Shown: positions 24,930-34,203 of the stretch, in pieces
Position numbering within the stretch: position 1 is the first letter of the stretch
Layout: the number at the start of each line of letters is the position of its first letter
DNA from: JANJTB01 sp032027125
GTDB taxonomy: Bacteria; Bacteroidota; Ignavibacteria; Kapaibacteriales; UBA2268
Assembly: GCA_032027125.1 (NCBI GenBank)
Contig: JAVSMQ010000001.1
Coordinates: forward strand, 858,196-922,195
Direction of reading: 5' to 3'
DNA: 64,000 nt
Notes under the pieces: generated by a model
The model's database searches: none
Told to the model about the DNA's origin: nothing
The model's input: the letters and a program-made list of their open reading frames with translations, nothing else
Position numbers and translations under genes: made by a program

Positions 24930-25497
24930 TATTAACTTTACATGATTTTAATATATATCTGCCTAAAGTTTCTTGTGATGTATAATATAAATGGAAGCTA
25001 ACAGTATCTCCATATCTTTTTTCAAGTTGCAATTTATAATTGATTTCATCATCAAGTAGATCAAATCCCGGAAAAAACATTATGCCATGATTTACAGTAT
25101 AATAACTTTTACCGGTAGTAGAATCAAATTTCATACTATATAATTCTTTATCAGGATATTTAGGTTTGAAAGATACCCATATCCAACCCGGTTTATCAAG
25201 ATTTTCATAAGTGGTTTTTCCATCTAAATAATCATATATATTAACTACTAATTTTAACTTTGTTTTATAAGTAGAGCCTATTTGAATTCTTTCAAACAAA
25301 TCAAAATTCATCTTCTTACTGTTTCTACTTAATATTATAAGTGTATCATTGTCAACAACCCCGACAAAATATGTAAACGTGTCTAACTCAGACTTTGGAT
25401 ATTCCATATCAATAATTTTTAACTCAACCTCTTTATTATTATGAGATAATTTAATGGGCTGGTTAAGCAAAATCAAGTATATAATCAAATATTTCAT
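24922..25497 (-). CDS. Exported protein of unknown function
   Basis: The 191-residue protein starts with a weak signal-like hydrophobic segment (MKYLIIYLILLNQPIKL). The rest is mostly predicted beta strands (GKTTYENLDKPGWIWVSFKP). I recognise no family. It forms a two-gene unit with the lipoprotein gene that follows (8-bp overlap) in an AT-rich patch between redox genes and hslU. The two genes plus the RHS remnant look like an accessory insertion. Confidence 0.6.
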   Translation of the reverse strand: MKYLIIYLILLNQPIKLSHNNKEVELKIIDMEYPKSELDTFTYFVGVVDNDTLIILSRNSKKMNFDLFERIQIGSTYKTKLKLVVNIYDYLDGKTTYENLDKPGWIWVSFKPKYPDKELYSMKFDSTTGKSYYTVNHGIMFFPGFDLLDDEINYKLQLEKRYGDTVSFHLYYTSQETLGRYILKSCKVNNE

Positions 25498-25706
25498 TTA
25501 GATACACACTCTCAATAAATAACATTACAAAATTAGTAAAAAAATCAATTCATTCGCTTCATTCATTTTTATTTTGTATCTTTCTTTCACTACAAACTTA
25601 ACAAAAATCTCCCTTTTTACGGCTTTCTTTTTTCAAAACATAAAAAATTGTTGGGAGAGTGAAAAAAAATAATTTGCAAATTTTTGAAAAGGTTGGGTTA
25701 AATCAA

Positions 25707-25740
25707 AAAAGGCTCAATACATAAGTTGATTGAGCCTTTT
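25707..25740 (-). terminator. Rho-independent terminator after hslU
   Basis: AAAAGGCTCAAT at 25707-25718 and ATTGAGCCTTTT at 25729-25740 are exact complements with a 10-nt loop. They lie 23 bp after the hslU stop on the minus strand. The rest of 25498-25762 shows no gene. Confidence 0.85.
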
Positions 25741-25762
25741 AAAATGATTATACGAATGATTT

Positions 25763-27172
25763 TTAGAGTATATATTTACTCAAATCAGTATTCTGAACAA
25801 TATCTTTCAGCACTTCTCTGACTTTTTCGGAATTAATTGTAATATCATCGGAATCAATTTCTTCCGGAGCCTTGAACATAATATCCTCAAGCAAAGTTGA
25901 CATAATAGTATGAAGTCTTCTGGCACCGATATTTGTAACTTCCTCATTAACCTGTGCAGCAAGCGACGCAATTTCCTTTATACCGGATTCATCAAAATTA
26001 AGTTTGATTCCTTCAGTCAGAATTAATGCCTGATACTGCTTGATTAGTGCATTTTCCGGCTGGGTAAGAATTTTAACAAAATCTTCTTCGGTAAGGCTTT
26101 TGAGTTCCACACGAATTGGAAATCTTCCCTGAAGTTCCGGCACCAAATCAGATGGTTTGGATACATGAAATGCTCCCGAGGCAATGAATAGTACATGGTC
26201 TGTCGAAACCATACCATACTTGGTATTTACATCACATCCCTCGACAATCGGCAGCAAATCTCTCTGAACTCCTTCCCTTGAAACGTCGGGACCGGAACCG
26301 GCGCCGCCGCTTCGGGATGCTATTTTGTCAATCTCATCAATAAAAATTATACCGGAATTTTCGGCTCTGCGTAATGCTTCACGTATGACAGCTTCCATAT
26401 CAATCAGTTTATCGGCTTCTTCCTTTTCGATAAGCAGGCGGGCTTCGGTAACTCTCAATTTGCGGGCTTTTCTTTTCTTAGGCATCATATTTCCGAAAAT
26501 ATCCTGAAGATTCATGCCGATTTCATCCATACCCATAGGTCCGAGAACCTGAAGATTCGGTGTCTGGTCAACCATAACTTCAACTTCAATTACTCTGTCA
26601 TCCAAAACTCCGTTTTTCAGCATTTGACGAAATTTTTCGCGTGTAGCCGAATTTTCTTCAATTTCAACTTCACTTGTATTATCAAAAGAAGGAGATTTCT
26701 TGACAGGCGGAATCAAAATATCAAGCAGTCTGTTTTCGGCTGCTAATATTGATTCTCCCTTTTTTGCTTCAAGATGCTCTTCTTTCACAATACCGACAGA
26801 ACGTTCAACAAGGTCACGTACCATTGATTCAACATCTCTGCCGACATAACCGACTTCAGTAAATTTTGTTGCTTCAACTTTTACAAAAGGAGCATTAGCC
26901 AATTTAGCCAGACGCCGGGCAATTTCAGTTTTACCGACACCTGTAGGTCCAATCATAATGATATTATTGGGCATAATTTCGTCTTTAATATCACTTTCTA
27001 CATTTTGTCTTCTCCACCGGTTACGCAAGGCAATTCCTACTGCTTTTTTGGCGGCATCCTGCCCGATAATGTATTTATCCAATTCAAAAACAATCTGTTT
27101 AGGTGTCAGGGAATTGTTTCGCAGTGCAATTGAACTTTCATTTACAACAGTTTCTTCTAAACTATTTTCCAT
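25763..27172 (-). CDS. hslU: HslU, AAA+ ATPase of the HslUV protease
   Basis: The 469-residue protein has LTPKQIVFELDKYIIGQDAAKKAVGIALRNRW at the N-terminus (described as the HslU signature), Walker A GPTGVGKTE, Walker B GIIFIDEIDKIA, and the C-terminal DLSKYIL tail that docks into HslV. The I-domain between Walker A and B is present (residues about 120-260). It unfolds substrates for HslV in the cytoplasm. It lies 34 bp behind hslV in an hslVU operon. Confidence 0.97.
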   Translation of the reverse strand: MENSLEETVVNESSIALRNNSLTPKQIVFELDKYIIGQDAAKKAVGIALRNRWRRQNVESDIKDEIMPNNIIMIGPTGVGKTEIARRLAKLANAPFVKVEATKFTEVGYVGRDVESMVRDLVERSVGIVKEEHLEAKKGESILAAENRLLDILIPPVKKSPSFDNTSEVEIEENSATREKFRQMLKNGVLDDRVIEVEVMVDQTPNLQVLGPMGMDEIGMNLQDIFGNMMPKKRKARKLRVTEARLLIEKEEADKLIDMEAVIREALRRAENSGIIFIDEIDKIASRSGGAGSGPDVSREGVQRDLLPIVEGCDVNTKYGMVSTDHVLFIASGAFHVSKPSDLVPELQGRFPIRVELKSLTEEDFVKILTQPENALIKQYQALILTEGIKLNFDESGIKEIASLAAQVNEEVTNIGARRLHTIMSTLLEDIMFKAPEEIDSDDITINSEKVREVLKDIVQNTDLSKYIL

Positions 27173-27206
27173 TTATTTTTATCTCTTGTTTCGTTATCAA
27201 AATCAA

Positions 27207-27749
27207 TTAAAGTGTTTCGATTGTTAAGGATGAATTTGTATAGATACATATATCAGAAGCAATTTTCAGAGATTCCTCAACAATTCTCTTCGGTTCGTAA
27301 TCAGTATGATTAATAAATGCTCTTGCAGCCGATAATGCGAAAGGACCGCCCGAGCCGATTGCTATTATATTGTCATCAGGCTCGATTACATCACCGGTAC
27401 CGCTTATTAGAAAAGCATCCTTATTATTCATAACCGCAAGCATAGCTTCTAATCTTCTTAAATAGCGGTCAGTACGCCAGTCTTTTGCCAATTCGATAGA
27501 TGCTCTCTGCAGGTTGCCGCGATTAGCTTCGATTTTTTCTTCAAATCTTTGAATTAGAGTAAATGCATCAGCAGTTGAACCGGCAAATCCGGCAAGGATA
27601 GTGTTATTGTACAGCAATCTAACCTTTCGGGCATTATGCTTAAGTACTGTATTACCGAAACTCACCTGTCCATCAGAACCCATTGCTGCTTTACCATTCT
27701 TCAGAACACCAATAACGGTAGTAGCATGTATTTGATTAAATTCAGACAT
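27207..27749 (-). CDS. hslV: HslV, threonine peptidase of the HslUV protease
   Basis: The 180-residue protein has the HATTVIGVLKNG start, in which the Thr after HA (T10) becomes the N-terminal nucleophile once a nine-residue leader is removed. MGSDGQVSFGNTVLK, and IGSGGPFALSAARAF near residue 130, are typical. It forms the double hexameric proteolytic chamber. First gene of the hslVU operon. Confidence 0.96.
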   Translation of the reverse strand: MSEFNQIHATTVIGVLKNGKAAMGSDGQVSFGNTVLKHNARKVRLLYNNTILAGFAGSTADAFTLIQRFEEKIEANRGNLQRASIELAKDWRTDRYLRRLEAMLAVMNNKDAFLISGTGDVIEPDDNIIAIGSGGPFALSAARAFINHTDYEPKRIVEESLKIASDICIYTNSSLTIETL

Positions 27750-27922
27750 TATTTATCCGTTGCTTATTTTAAAATACAGTTGACGATAAAGCAGGACGTT
27801 TTGTATATTCTATAAAAAATAATTTTCTAAACAAATATTATTAGAAGTGTATAAGGATACTCAGAAACCGGACAGCGTTAAGACAACACAATCCGGTTTC
27901 GTTTAAATGTCAAAATACCCGT

Positions 27923-28219
27923 TCAGGCAACAGCGCAATGTTCAATACAGTTAAATAAATTTACTAAATTATCCATTGAAATCTGATAATACACATTTTT
28001 ACCTTCACGTGTGGATCTTAGTATGCCTTTATCTTTCAATTTGGTTAAATGGTGAGAGACGACCGATTGTTCGGCACTCATCCTTTCAACTATTTCGCTG
28101 ACGCACAGACGCTGGTATTTTTCAAGCAGCTCAATCATTTCCAATCTCAGGGGATGTGCAATACATTTCAGAAGTTCTGCCATCCTCTCCAACTGGTCAA
28201 CTTTAATTGTTCTTTTCAT
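27923..28219 (-). CDS. ArsR-family transcriptional regulator
   Basis: The 98-residue winged-helix protein shows CIAHPLRLEMIELLEK, the recognition helix SAEQSVVSHHLTKLKDKGIL, and the wing REGKNVYYQI, the ArsR/SmtB layout. Cysteines occur at residue 19 (LLKCIAHP), residue 38 (RLCVSEIV) and near the C-terminus (FNCIEHCAVA), which could bind a metal, or sense redox. It lies at the distal side of the hydrogenase genes but is separated from hydG by a 500-bp repeat-bearing gap, so it has its own promoter. Confidence 0.9.
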   Translation of the reverse strand: MKRTIKVDQLERMAELLKCIAHPLRLEMIELLEKYQRLCVSEIVERMSAEQSVVSHHLTKLKDKGILRSTREGKNVYYQISMDNLVNLFNCIEHCAVA

Positions 28220-28515
28220 AGTAGTTTTTTAAGTGTTAGTTAAAATCCATGTTACAAAAGTAACCTTCATAATCGAATTTATTGACATACATATATCATT
28301 TATATTGTATATATTTTATATTTTAAGATAATTATTTCACAAAATATTCATATTATTAACAAAATAATGATAAATACTACCTTTTAACTGCTTTTATATG
28401 GTTTTTAATATATATATTGTGACAACTTTGAGGATTTTTGAATCACTATTTTTGCTCCGATAAATCATTTTTCAGAAGTATAATATTATGCGGATTTGCT
28501 GATTAATAACAGCCA
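28220..28515. promoter_or_regulatory. Upstream region of arsR with a motif shared with the hyd operon
   Basis: Very AT-rich and gene-free. AATATATATATTGTGACAA at 28407-28425 resembles TATATATATTATGTGACAA at 34376-34394 upstream of hydC. The match is partly low-complexity; only the TGTGACAA core is informative. Operator function is inference. Confidence 0.3.
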
Positions 28516-28660
28516 GTTGAAAAAGCAATAATGTTAGTAATGTCAGTCTGAGCGAAGTCGAAGACTGACAGAACAACCTGAAATTATGGCATACATCACA
28601 CTTCGACTTCGCTCAGTGTGACATTCATAGAGAGTTAGAATAAGTAAATACTTTTTCAAC
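28516..28660. repeat. MITE-like element with GTTGAAAAAG ends and CTGAGCGAAGTCGA core
   Basis: GTTGAAAAAG at 28516-28525 pairs with CTTTTTCAAC at 28651-28660. The core holds GTCAGTCTGAGCGAAGTCGA and, inverted, CACTTCGACTTCGCTCAGTG. The same plan recurs at 43475-43652, with matching internal words (GACTGA.ACAA.AACCTG, GTTAGAATAAGTAAATACTT). The 28661-28722 remainder shows no gene. Confidence 0.8.
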
Positions 28661-28722
28661 GGATAGTTAAAATATTACGTGCCGCGTCTAAATGAAAAAA
28701 CGGGTTATGCTGCATTGTTTAC

Positions 28723-30150
28723 TCAATAATATAAATCTCTTGAACCCTGCTTAACTAATTCTAATTTGTCTAATAATGAATTAACGCTTTGACCTTCGGA
28801 TAATTCTTTGATTTTTGTATCAATCAGTCTGAACCCGAGCTGCTTTGTATTTTCAGGCGCATAATCTTCGAGATACTCGGCAAGTGTTAGAATTGCGTTC
28901 GGTGAGCAGAGTTTTTTTACAAATCCCGGACATGCAAACTCCATAAAATGTTCACCCGTGCGCCCCATACGGTAACAGGCAGTACAGAAAGAAGGTATAT
29001 AACCTCCTTCGAGCAGTTCGTGAATAATTTCGTTAAGTGAGCGGTTATCGTTTATGGTGAACTGTTCCTTATTGATGTTCTGGAGATGACTGTTTTCCTT
29101 ACTGTATCCGCCGAGTTCGATATTCGTACCTCCGTCAATCTGAGAAACGCCGAACTGCAGAATTTCATCACGCAACTCTGCAGACTCTCTTGCAGTCAGA
29201 ATCATACCGGTATAAGGTACTGCCAGACGTAAAATGGCAACAAGTTTTGTAAAATCATTATCGCCAACTTCATGCTGCATATCCAGTTTCATTTCCGAGG
29301 CGTATTGAATTCTTGGAAATGAAATTGTGTGCGGACCTACATTATATACAGATTCGAAATGATTTACATGTCTGATTAATCCGAGTACTTCGAATTTCCA
29401 ATTGTACAATCCAAATAATGCACCTATACCGACATCATCAATCCCTGCTTCCATAGCACGGTCGAGAGCAGTCAGTCGCCATTCGAAATTTCTTTTTTTG
29501 CCGGAAATATGTACTTTTTTATAAGTTTCATGATGATAAGTTTCCTGAAAAATCTGATATGTGCCGATTCCGGATTCATGAATGATTTTGAATCCTTCGA
29601 TGTCCTGCGGTGCAGCATTTATATTTACCCTTCTTATTTCCCCATGACCGACTTTCACAGAATATACGGTTCGGACAGAATCGGCAATAAACTCAGGAGA
29701 GTAAGTCTGATGTTCGCCAAATACAAGGATAAGTCTTTTGTGACCGCTGTTTTCGAGGGATTGGACTTCTTTAATAAGTTCTTTATCTGCTAAAGTTTTG
29801 CGGAATATTTCCTTGTTACTGTTTTTAAAACCGCAGTAAGAGCAGTTGTTGGCACAATAATTACCTATATACAGCGGTGCAAACAGGACAATTCTTTCAC
29901 CGTAAATTTTCTTTTTCAAATCCTTTGCCCCTTCTTTTATTTCTTCAATCAAATCCGGACTATCAGCATTTACAAGGATAGCTGTTTCCTGCATACTTAG
30001 ACGGTTTTTTGCAAGAGATTTAGCTATAATTTCTCTTACACGGGATTTATCGGGTTTAGTATTATTAAGAATATTTTGAATTTCGTCAGAGTCAATGAAT
30101 GGTTTCATCGGCTCATCTTTAATAGAATAAATTTCGGGATGGTAGTTCAT
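28723..30150 (-). CDS. hydG: [FeFe] hydrogenase H-cluster maturase HydG
   Basis: The 475-residue radical-SAM enzyme has C99-x3-C103-x2-C106 in NYCANNCSYCGF and the C-terminal second-cluster motif C389-x2-C392-x22-C415 diagnostic for HydG rather than ThiH. It splits tyrosine to give the CO and CN ligands of the H-cluster. Its start overlaps the stop of the TM1266-like gene by 4 bp, placing it in one operon with hydC, hydB and hydA. HydE and HydF, also required, are not in this window. Confidence 0.95.
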   Translation of the reverse strand: MNYHPEIYSIKDEPMKPFIDSDEIQNILNNTKPDKSRVREIIAKSLAKNRLSMQETAILVNADSPDLIEEIKEGAKDLKKKIYGERIVLFAPLYIGNYCANNCSYCGFKNSNKEIFRKTLADKELIKEVQSLENSGHKRLILVFGEHQTYSPEFIADSVRTVYSVKVGHGEIRRVNINAAPQDIEGFKIIHESGIGTYQIFQETYHHETYKKVHISGKKRNFEWRLTALDRAMEAGIDDVGIGALFGLYNWKFEVLGLIRHVNHFESVYNVGPHTISFPRIQYASEMKLDMQHEVGDNDFTKLVAILRLAVPYTGMILTARESAELRDEILQFGVSQIDGGTNIELGGYSKENSHLQNINKEQFTINDNRSLNEIIHELLEGGYIPSFCTACYRMGRTGEHFMEFACPGFVKKLCSPNAILTLAEYLEDYAPENTKQLGFRLIDTKIKELSEGQSVNSLLDKLELVKQGSRDLYY

Positions 30151-30416
30151 GATAATATCACTCTTTCAGAATTATTTTTCAACAAAACAGATTTAATCTG
30201 CACATCTCCCAATCTGCCGATTTGACCGGTTATCGAACCGATTTCGTCGGTTGTACCTTCAAGAATGAGAGATATAAGATTTGCCTGCCGGTCTTTGAGG
30301 GGTAAACCCTGCCGGCTTAGTATAATTGAAGAATGTTTGCTCAGAATTTTATTGAGTAACTCAATTTCTGACTTGCTATCGACAAGTATTAAAGCGCTTC
30401 CGATTCTCTTTTCCAT
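30147..30416 (-). CDS. TM1266-type hydrogenase system regulator (ACT-like)
   Basis: The 89-residue protein matches the iron-only hydrogenase system putative regulator family (TM1266): RIGSALILVDSKSEIELLNKILSKHS at the start, then SRQGLPLKDRQANLISLILEGT and IGSITGQIGRLGDVQIKSVL (landmarks of a small ferredoxin-like/ACT fold related to NikR C-domains). It is coupled to hydG by overlap and follows hydA after 306 bp. The role is unproved in any species as far as I know, but the gene is almost always near hyd genes. Confidence 0.85.
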   Translation of the reverse strand: MEKRIGSALILVDSKSEIELLNKILSKHSSIILSRQGLPLKDRQANLISLILEGTTDEIGSITGQIGRLGDVQIKSVLLKNNSERVILS

Positions 30417-30722
30417 CAGATTTCCTTTGGAGCAGATTAGTTTTAAAAATTTTCCTTGAAATAATTTTTCCGGTTATCTCTCAGAATACGAATATTTTTT
30501 AACCACCCCTTTATCCCCTCCTTGGTAAGGAGGGGAAACTATAAACGGGGTATGTTATTTCACAGTACAAATAAAAGTTAATTTAAATGCTCAAATCAAA
30601 TTTCAAAATCAACAATCTATGTCAATATGAATAAGTACGCCTGAATCATGCTGTTATTTCATATATTACATCAGGATTTGACTATTACAGTAATTATGAA
30701 TATTCTTCAAATAATTGTCTTA
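30417..30722. other. Intergenic region with a CCTCCTTGGTAAGGAGG hairpin
   Basis: No gene is seen. A palindrome CCCCTCCTTGGTAAGGAGGGG lies near 30515-30535, with related AACCACCCC flanks; a similar GGGGTGGGG-type element stands at 34660-34748. The rest is AT-rich and has no strong hairpin after hydA, so read-through into the TM1266-like gene is plausible. Confidence 0.6.
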
Positions 30723-32513
30723 TCAATACCTGTTTCTTTTTGTATAATGTGTATGCAGCAGTTTATGCGACTTGTGCCCTAACGGACCGTCAACCAAAAA
30801 TTCCTCATAGATTTGTTTAATCTCGGGATTTTCATGAGACTTTCTTATAGGTTTATCAGCATCTTCTTCATAAATTGCTTTCATACGTTTTTTTCTAACT
30901 TCATCATTAGTCGGTATTGGCTGACCGCCTCCGCCAATACATCCACCCGGACAAGCCATGATTTCAATAAAATGATATTTAGAAGTACCGGCTTCAATTT
31001 CATCCATAATAATTCTTGCATTTTTAAGACCGTGGGCAACTCCTATATTTAAATCAACACCTTCTAAAAAGTCCCATTCAGGCAGACAGCCTTCAATTTT
31101 AATTGATGCTTCCTTGATACCTTCGAGTCCGCGAACGGGCATGATATCTAAGTGCTCAAAAGGAACTTCACGTCCGGTAATAATTTCGTAGGCAGTTCGA
31201 AGTGCAGCTTCCATAACTCCGCCCGTAGCTCCGAAAATCACAGCAGCACCGGTTGAATCGCCCATGATACTATCGAATTCACGGTCTTCGAGTTCTGAGA
31301 AATCAACACCTGCTTGCTTAATCATGTGTCCAATCTCACGGGTAGTAAGACCGGCATCAATATCCTGAAATCCGCTTGCCCTCATCTCAGGTCTGTTGGC
31401 TTCGAATTTTTTAGCTGCACAAGGCATAGCGGCAACACTAACTATATTTTCGGGATTAATTCCCATTTTTTCGGCAAGATATGTTTTTGACAGTGCTCCA
31501 AACATCTGCTGCGGAGATTTACAGGTTGAAAGATGTTCCAGCTTTTCGGGATACATGTGTTCAATGAATTTAACCCAGCCCGGTGAGCAGGATGTAATCA
31601 TAGGAAGAGCAACCTCTTCTTTGTCAAGCAAAGCTTTTTTCAATCTTTGAAGCAATTCGTGACCTTCTTCAATTATTGTCAAATCTGCTGTATAGTTTGT
31701 ATCAAGTACTGAATTGAAACCAATTTTTTTAAGAGCAGCTACCATTTTACCTGTCACACTTGTACCCGGAGCATACCCGAGCATCTCGCCTACAGCCACC
31801 CGTACTGATGGAGCAGTATTTATGATAACGTGTTTCTTTTCATCACCGATTGCATTCCAGATATCGTCATAATAACGTCTTTCTGTTAATGCTCCGGTCG
31901 GGCAGTGAATCACACATTGTCCGCAATTTACACAGACAACTTCATTCATTGGTAAGTCCATAAATGTTGAGATTTTCATGTCCTTACCCTTATGTGCCAC
32001 TGTAATGGCATTTACATGCTGAAGTTCGGCACATGTGCGGACGCATCTCTGACAGCGGACGCATTTACTGTCGTCTTTTTCAATAGACCATGATGAGCGG
32101 TCAATTCTCATGTGTTCTTTTTTGAGAACACTGAGATAAATATCATTATCAATATTATACTCTGCCGAAAGTGCCTGAAGTTCGCAGTTTGTACTTCTGT
32201 AACATGTCGTACATTGTGTATTATGCTCTGAAACAAGTAATGCAACTATATCTTTTCTTGCATTACGGACTTTTGGAGTATTGGTTTTTACATTCATATT
32301 CTGCTCACAAGGTGTAGCACACGATGCAAGAAGTGTCCTGTAACCGTCTGCTTCGACTACGCAGACTCTGCAATTACCGGCAACACATAAATCCTCATGA
32401 TAGCAAAGAGTAGGAATTCTGACATTGATTTTTTTTGCAGCTTCAAGAATCGAAGTTCCTTTATTTACACTGACATCTATTCCATTTATTTTTAAACTGA
32501 TTATACTTTCCAT
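30723..32513 (-). CDS. hydA: NADH-linked [FeFe] hydrogenase catalytic subunit HydA
   Basis: From ATG 32513 the protein has 596 residues; in-frame starts at 32528 (ATG) and 32540 (TTG) add little. Domains in order: plant-type [2Fe-2S] (C37, C48, C51, C65), the His/Cys cluster (H97, C101, C104, C110), two [4Fe-4S] sets (C151-C161 and C194-C204), and the H-cluster motifs TSCSPGW (307-313), MPCAAKKFE (363-371; the usual Thr is Ala) and ACPGGCIGGGGQP (520-532), with a small-subunit tail. It reduces protons or oxidises H2 in the cytoplasm, exchanging electrons with the HydB/HydC pair encoded just upstream. Confidence 0.95.
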   Translation of the reverse strand: MESIISLKINGIDVSVNKGTSILEAAKKINVRIPTLCYHEDLCVAGNCRVCVVEADGYRTLLASCATPCEQNMNVKTNTPKVRNARKDIVALLVSEHNTQCTTCYRSTNCELQALSAEYNIDNDIYLSVLKKEHMRIDRSSWSIEKDDSKCVRCQRCVRTCAELQHVNAITVAHKGKDMKISTFMDLPMNEVVCVNCGQCVIHCPTGALTERRYYDDIWNAIGDEKKHVIINTAPSVRVAVGEMLGYAPGTSVTGKMVAALKKIGFNSVLDTNYTADLTIIEEGHELLQRLKKALLDKEEVALPMITSCSPGWVKFIEHMYPEKLEHLSTCKSPQQMFGALSKTYLAEKMGINPENIVSVAAMPCAAKKFEANRPEMRASGFQDIDAGLTTREIGHMIKQAGVDFSELEDREFDSIMGDSTGAAVIFGATGGVMEAALRTAYEIITGREVPFEHLDIMPVRGLEGIKEASIKIEGCLPEWDFLEGVDLNIGVAHGLKNARIIMDEIEAGTSKYHFIEIMACPGGCIGGGGQPIPTNDEVRKKRMKAIYEEDADKPIRKSHENPEIKQIYEEFLVDGPLGHKSHKLLHTHYTKRNRY

Positions 32514-32541
32514 TTTTTTCTTTATCATTTTCTTTAACAAA

Positions 32542-33723
32542 TTAGTAAATCATTTCTTCGCGGAAATTCTCAACTATTGATGAGAATGAATTTGCAACCG
32601 ATTGTCCGAGTCCGCATTTTGCAGTAATTTTCATTGTTTCTGTCAGTTTAAGAAGCTGCTCCAGATACTCCGGAGGTCTCAAACCGCGTTTTACGGAATC
32701 AATGCCTTTCTGAAGCTGCTGACATCCAACTCTGCAAGGTGTACACTGCCCGCAGGATTCTTCTTCAAAAAATTCAAGATAATTTTCGAGAACGTGATAC
32801 ATCGAGCGTGATGAGTTAAAAATCATCATCGAGCCGCCAGTCGGCAGATTATCACCGTCAAGACCTGCTTTGAATCCAATAGTCGTTTTACTGAATTTTT
32901 TGCGGGGAACGCAAAAACCGGAAGCACCACCTACCTGCACTGCTTTGGTATCGCCATCGCCGAATTCACGTACAAATTCATCCAATGATAACCCAAATTC
33001 AAGGTCATAGATTCCCGGTCTGGGAGTGTCACCTGAAACTGAGAATAGTTTAGAACCGTGAGAATCCTGAATTCCGAGTTTTTTGAATTGTTCCGGTCCG
33101 ATTTTACAAACCATCATTGCAGATACTAATGTTTCTACATTATTGACTACGGTAGGCTTTCCGAATAATCCGTTGCTTGTAGGAAACGGCGGTTTATTTC
33201 TCGGTTCGCCGCGTTTGCCTTCCATTGAATTCAGAAGTGCAGTTTCTTCACCGCAAACATAAGCACCGCTACCGATAAAAATTTCAACTCTGAAGTCAAG
33301 ACCTAATTTGTCGCAATATGAATGAAATTCTTCAATTTCCACATTAAGAGCAGGTACTAAAAATTTGTATTCTCCTCTTAGATAAATGTAACCTTTAGTT
33401 GCTCCGATTACTTTGGCGCATATTCCCATTCCCGATAGAACTTTACGCGGGACTTTGGATAATATCTCCCTGTCTTTAAAAGTTCCGGGTTCGCCTTCAT
33501 CAGCATTACAAATCACATATTTGTCATCACCCTGTGCCTGAGCGGCAAATTTCCATTTCATTCCGGTCAGAAATCCGGCACCGCCTCGGCCTTTCAGACC
33601 TGAATTAATTAAATCCTTAATAATATCGGCACCCTGACGGTCCATTACACTTGCAAGAATTTTATATTTTTCGGGGTGATAATTTCCTAATATAACATCT
33701 ACTCTTTTTAATCTTTCAACCAT
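32542..33723 (-). CDS. hydB: Hydrogenase NADH-binding subunit HydB (NuoF-like), short form
   Basis: The 393-residue flavoprotein has GRGGAGFLTGMKW (FMN/NADH site), CNADEGEPGTFKDRE, GAYVCGEETALLNS and the [4Fe-4S] ligands SCGQCTPCRVGC plus KCGLGQ. It lacks both the N-terminal thioredoxin-like [2Fe-2S] domain and the C-terminal ferredoxin domain seen in the long (about 600-residue) HydB of electron-bifurcating enzymes. The size resembles the NADH-dependent, non-bifurcating type known from Syntrophomonas. It lies 12 bp after hydC. Confidence 0.93.
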   Translation of the reverse strand: MVERLKRVDVILGNYHPEKYKILASVMDRQGADIIKDLINSGLKGRGGAGFLTGMKWKFAAQAQGDDKYVICNADEGEPGTFKDREILSKVPRKVLSGMGICAKVIGATKGYIYLRGEYKFLVPALNVEIEEFHSYCDKLGLDFRVEIFIGSGAYVCGEETALLNSMEGKRGEPRNKPPFPTSNGLFGKPTVVNNVETLVSAMMVCKIGPEQFKKLGIQDSHGSKLFSVSGDTPRPGIYDLEFGLSLDEFVREFGDGDTKAVQVGGASGFCVPRKKFSKTTIGFKAGLDGDNLPTGGSMMIFNSSRSMYHVLENYLEFFEEESCGQCTPCRVGCQQLQKGIDSVKRGLRPPEYLEQLLKLTETMKITAKCGLGQSVANSFSSIVENFREEMIY

Positions 33724-33735
33724 TACTCACCTCGT

Positions 33736-34203
33736 TTAATTTTTATTTTTATAAACTGTTATGATTTCATTGACACGCTCGGGAGTCAGATCTGTATAAA
33801 CTTCATCGTTAATCAGCATAGCGGGTCCCATGTGGCACCAGCCGAGACAGTTTGTGTATAACAGTGAAAATTTTCTGTTCAAAGTAGTTTCACCGACTTT
33901 AATTTTCAGAAGATTTTCTAATGTTTCGATTATTTGCGATTTATTGTGCATTTCACAAACGATTGTTTTACAGACTCTGATTACAAATTTCCCTCTCGGA
34001 ACTGTGTCTAAAAAGGAATAAAATGTAGCTTTGCCGTAAACATCGGCTGAAGAAATATCAAGCTGTCTTGCAACCTCTACCATGGCATCATCTGAGAGAT
34101 AATGGTCAGTTCTTTGAATATCCTGCAAAATCGGCAGAAGAGATTCTCTGGCTGAACCGTGAGTACCGACAAGTCTTTCGACTAATTCTTTCGTATGTGG
34201 CAT
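33736..34203 (-). CDS. hydC: Hydrogenase [2Fe-2S] subunit HydC (NuoE-like)
   Basis: The 155-residue thioredoxin-like ferredoxin has the ligand pairs C-x4-C in VCKTIVCEMHN and C-x3-C in TNCLGWCHMGPA. HKxxLLPxLQ-type sequence (ARESLLPILQDIQ) and LDISSADVYGKATFYSFL are typical NuoE. It passes electrons between the flavin in HydB and HydA. It is the first gene of the operon. A second NuoE paralogue is at 59800-60279. Confidence 0.93.
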   Translation of the reverse strand: MPHTKELVERLVGTHGSARESLLPILQDIQRTDHYLSDDAMVEVARQLDISSADVYGKATFYSFLDTVPRGKFVIRVCKTIVCEMHNKSQIIETLENLLKIKVGETTLNRKFSLLYTNCLGWCHMGPAMLINDEVYTDLTPERVNEIITVYKNKN

